Of a DNA stretch of 12,707 bases, positions 12,664 to 12,707 are shown in pieces. The stretch is from positions 1-12,707 of the forward strand of contig CALKVG010000394.1 of assembly GCA_937998045.1 (NCBI GenBank), in the 5' to 3' direction. Both the position numbers and the translations under genes were made by a program. Source of the stretch: an uncultured Myxococcales bacterium. GTDB lineage: Bacteria; Myxococcota_A; Polyangia; Polyangiales; Polyangiaceae. The notes under the pieces are model-generated. The model ran no database searches. It saw nothing but the letters and a program-made list of their open reading frames with translations, and had not been told where the DNA came from. Numbering within the stretch: position 1 is the stretch's first letter; each line of letters starts with the position of its first letter.

Positions 12664-12707
12664 CTGTCTCTTATACACATCTCCGAGCCCACGAGACAGG
12701 CAGAAAT
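12664..12707 (+). other. Illumina Nextera adapter and i7 index, not genomic
   Basis: The window ends with CTGTCTCTTATACACATCT (12664-12682), the Tn5 mosaic end, then CCGAGCCCACGAGAC (12683-12697), the remainder of the Nextera read-2 adapter. The 8-base AGGCAGAA (12698-12705) equals i7 index N703, and AT begins the P7 arm. It is untrimmed library sequence. Confidence 0.99.

Noticed and set aside
12262..12678. Minus-strand frame starting MYKRQ
   Set aside because: Its first codons are Nextera adapter and the rest is antisense to the YbjN-like and terminal genes.

Overview
The window is about 12.7 kb of very GC-rich DNA whose genes use GTG and ATG starts and almost always end codons in G or C. 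The gene set (a RibB with a dead RibA half, an orphan M17 N-terminal domain after nusB, a NUDT19-like Nudix protein, Uma2, a ricin-type lectin, Cys-rich secreted proteins, an AMIN/amidase lipoprotein) suggests a myxobacterium or relative (Myxococcota, possibly Polyangiales). This is inferred from gene content and composition; no marker gene fixes the taxon. The right end is a sequencing artefact: the last 44 bases are an Illumina Nextera adapter plus index, so this is a raw contig end.

Left part (1-5338), accessory in character. The 3' end of hemB overlaps a small secreted Cys-containing protein of unknown function. A stretch of about 1.4 kb without a convincing gene follows. Most of it (1718-2725) is an array with an exact 21-bp period: 48 consecutive units in one phase, the first 16 arranged as eight 42-bp pairs. 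Next come a ricin-type beta-trefoil lectin that looks 5'-truncated, and on the minus strand a small zinc-ribbon protein, a Uma2-family nuclease-fold protein and a Cys-rich putative lipoprotein.

Middle part (5450-10156), a compact plus-strand operon with gaps of 0-29 bp or a 4-bp overlap: ribE, ribB with a degenerate RibA-like half, ribH, nusB, an orphan M17 aminopeptidase N-terminal domain, a Nudix hydrolase, and a helix-turn-helix protein fused to a degenerate receiver domain. The first three make lumazine and riboflavin from the ribulose-5-phosphate branch. GTP cyclohydrolase II and ribD must lie elsewhere. No FMN riboswitch is visible upstream of ribE.

Right part (10208-12663): a minus-strand lipoprotein N-acetylmuramoyl-L-alanine amidase converges on the operon across a hairpin. 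It diverges from a YbjN/CesT-fold gene, and the two predicted GTP start codons form the palindrome CACGTG. The window ends inside the first 72 codons of an unrecognised gene, cut off by the adapter.
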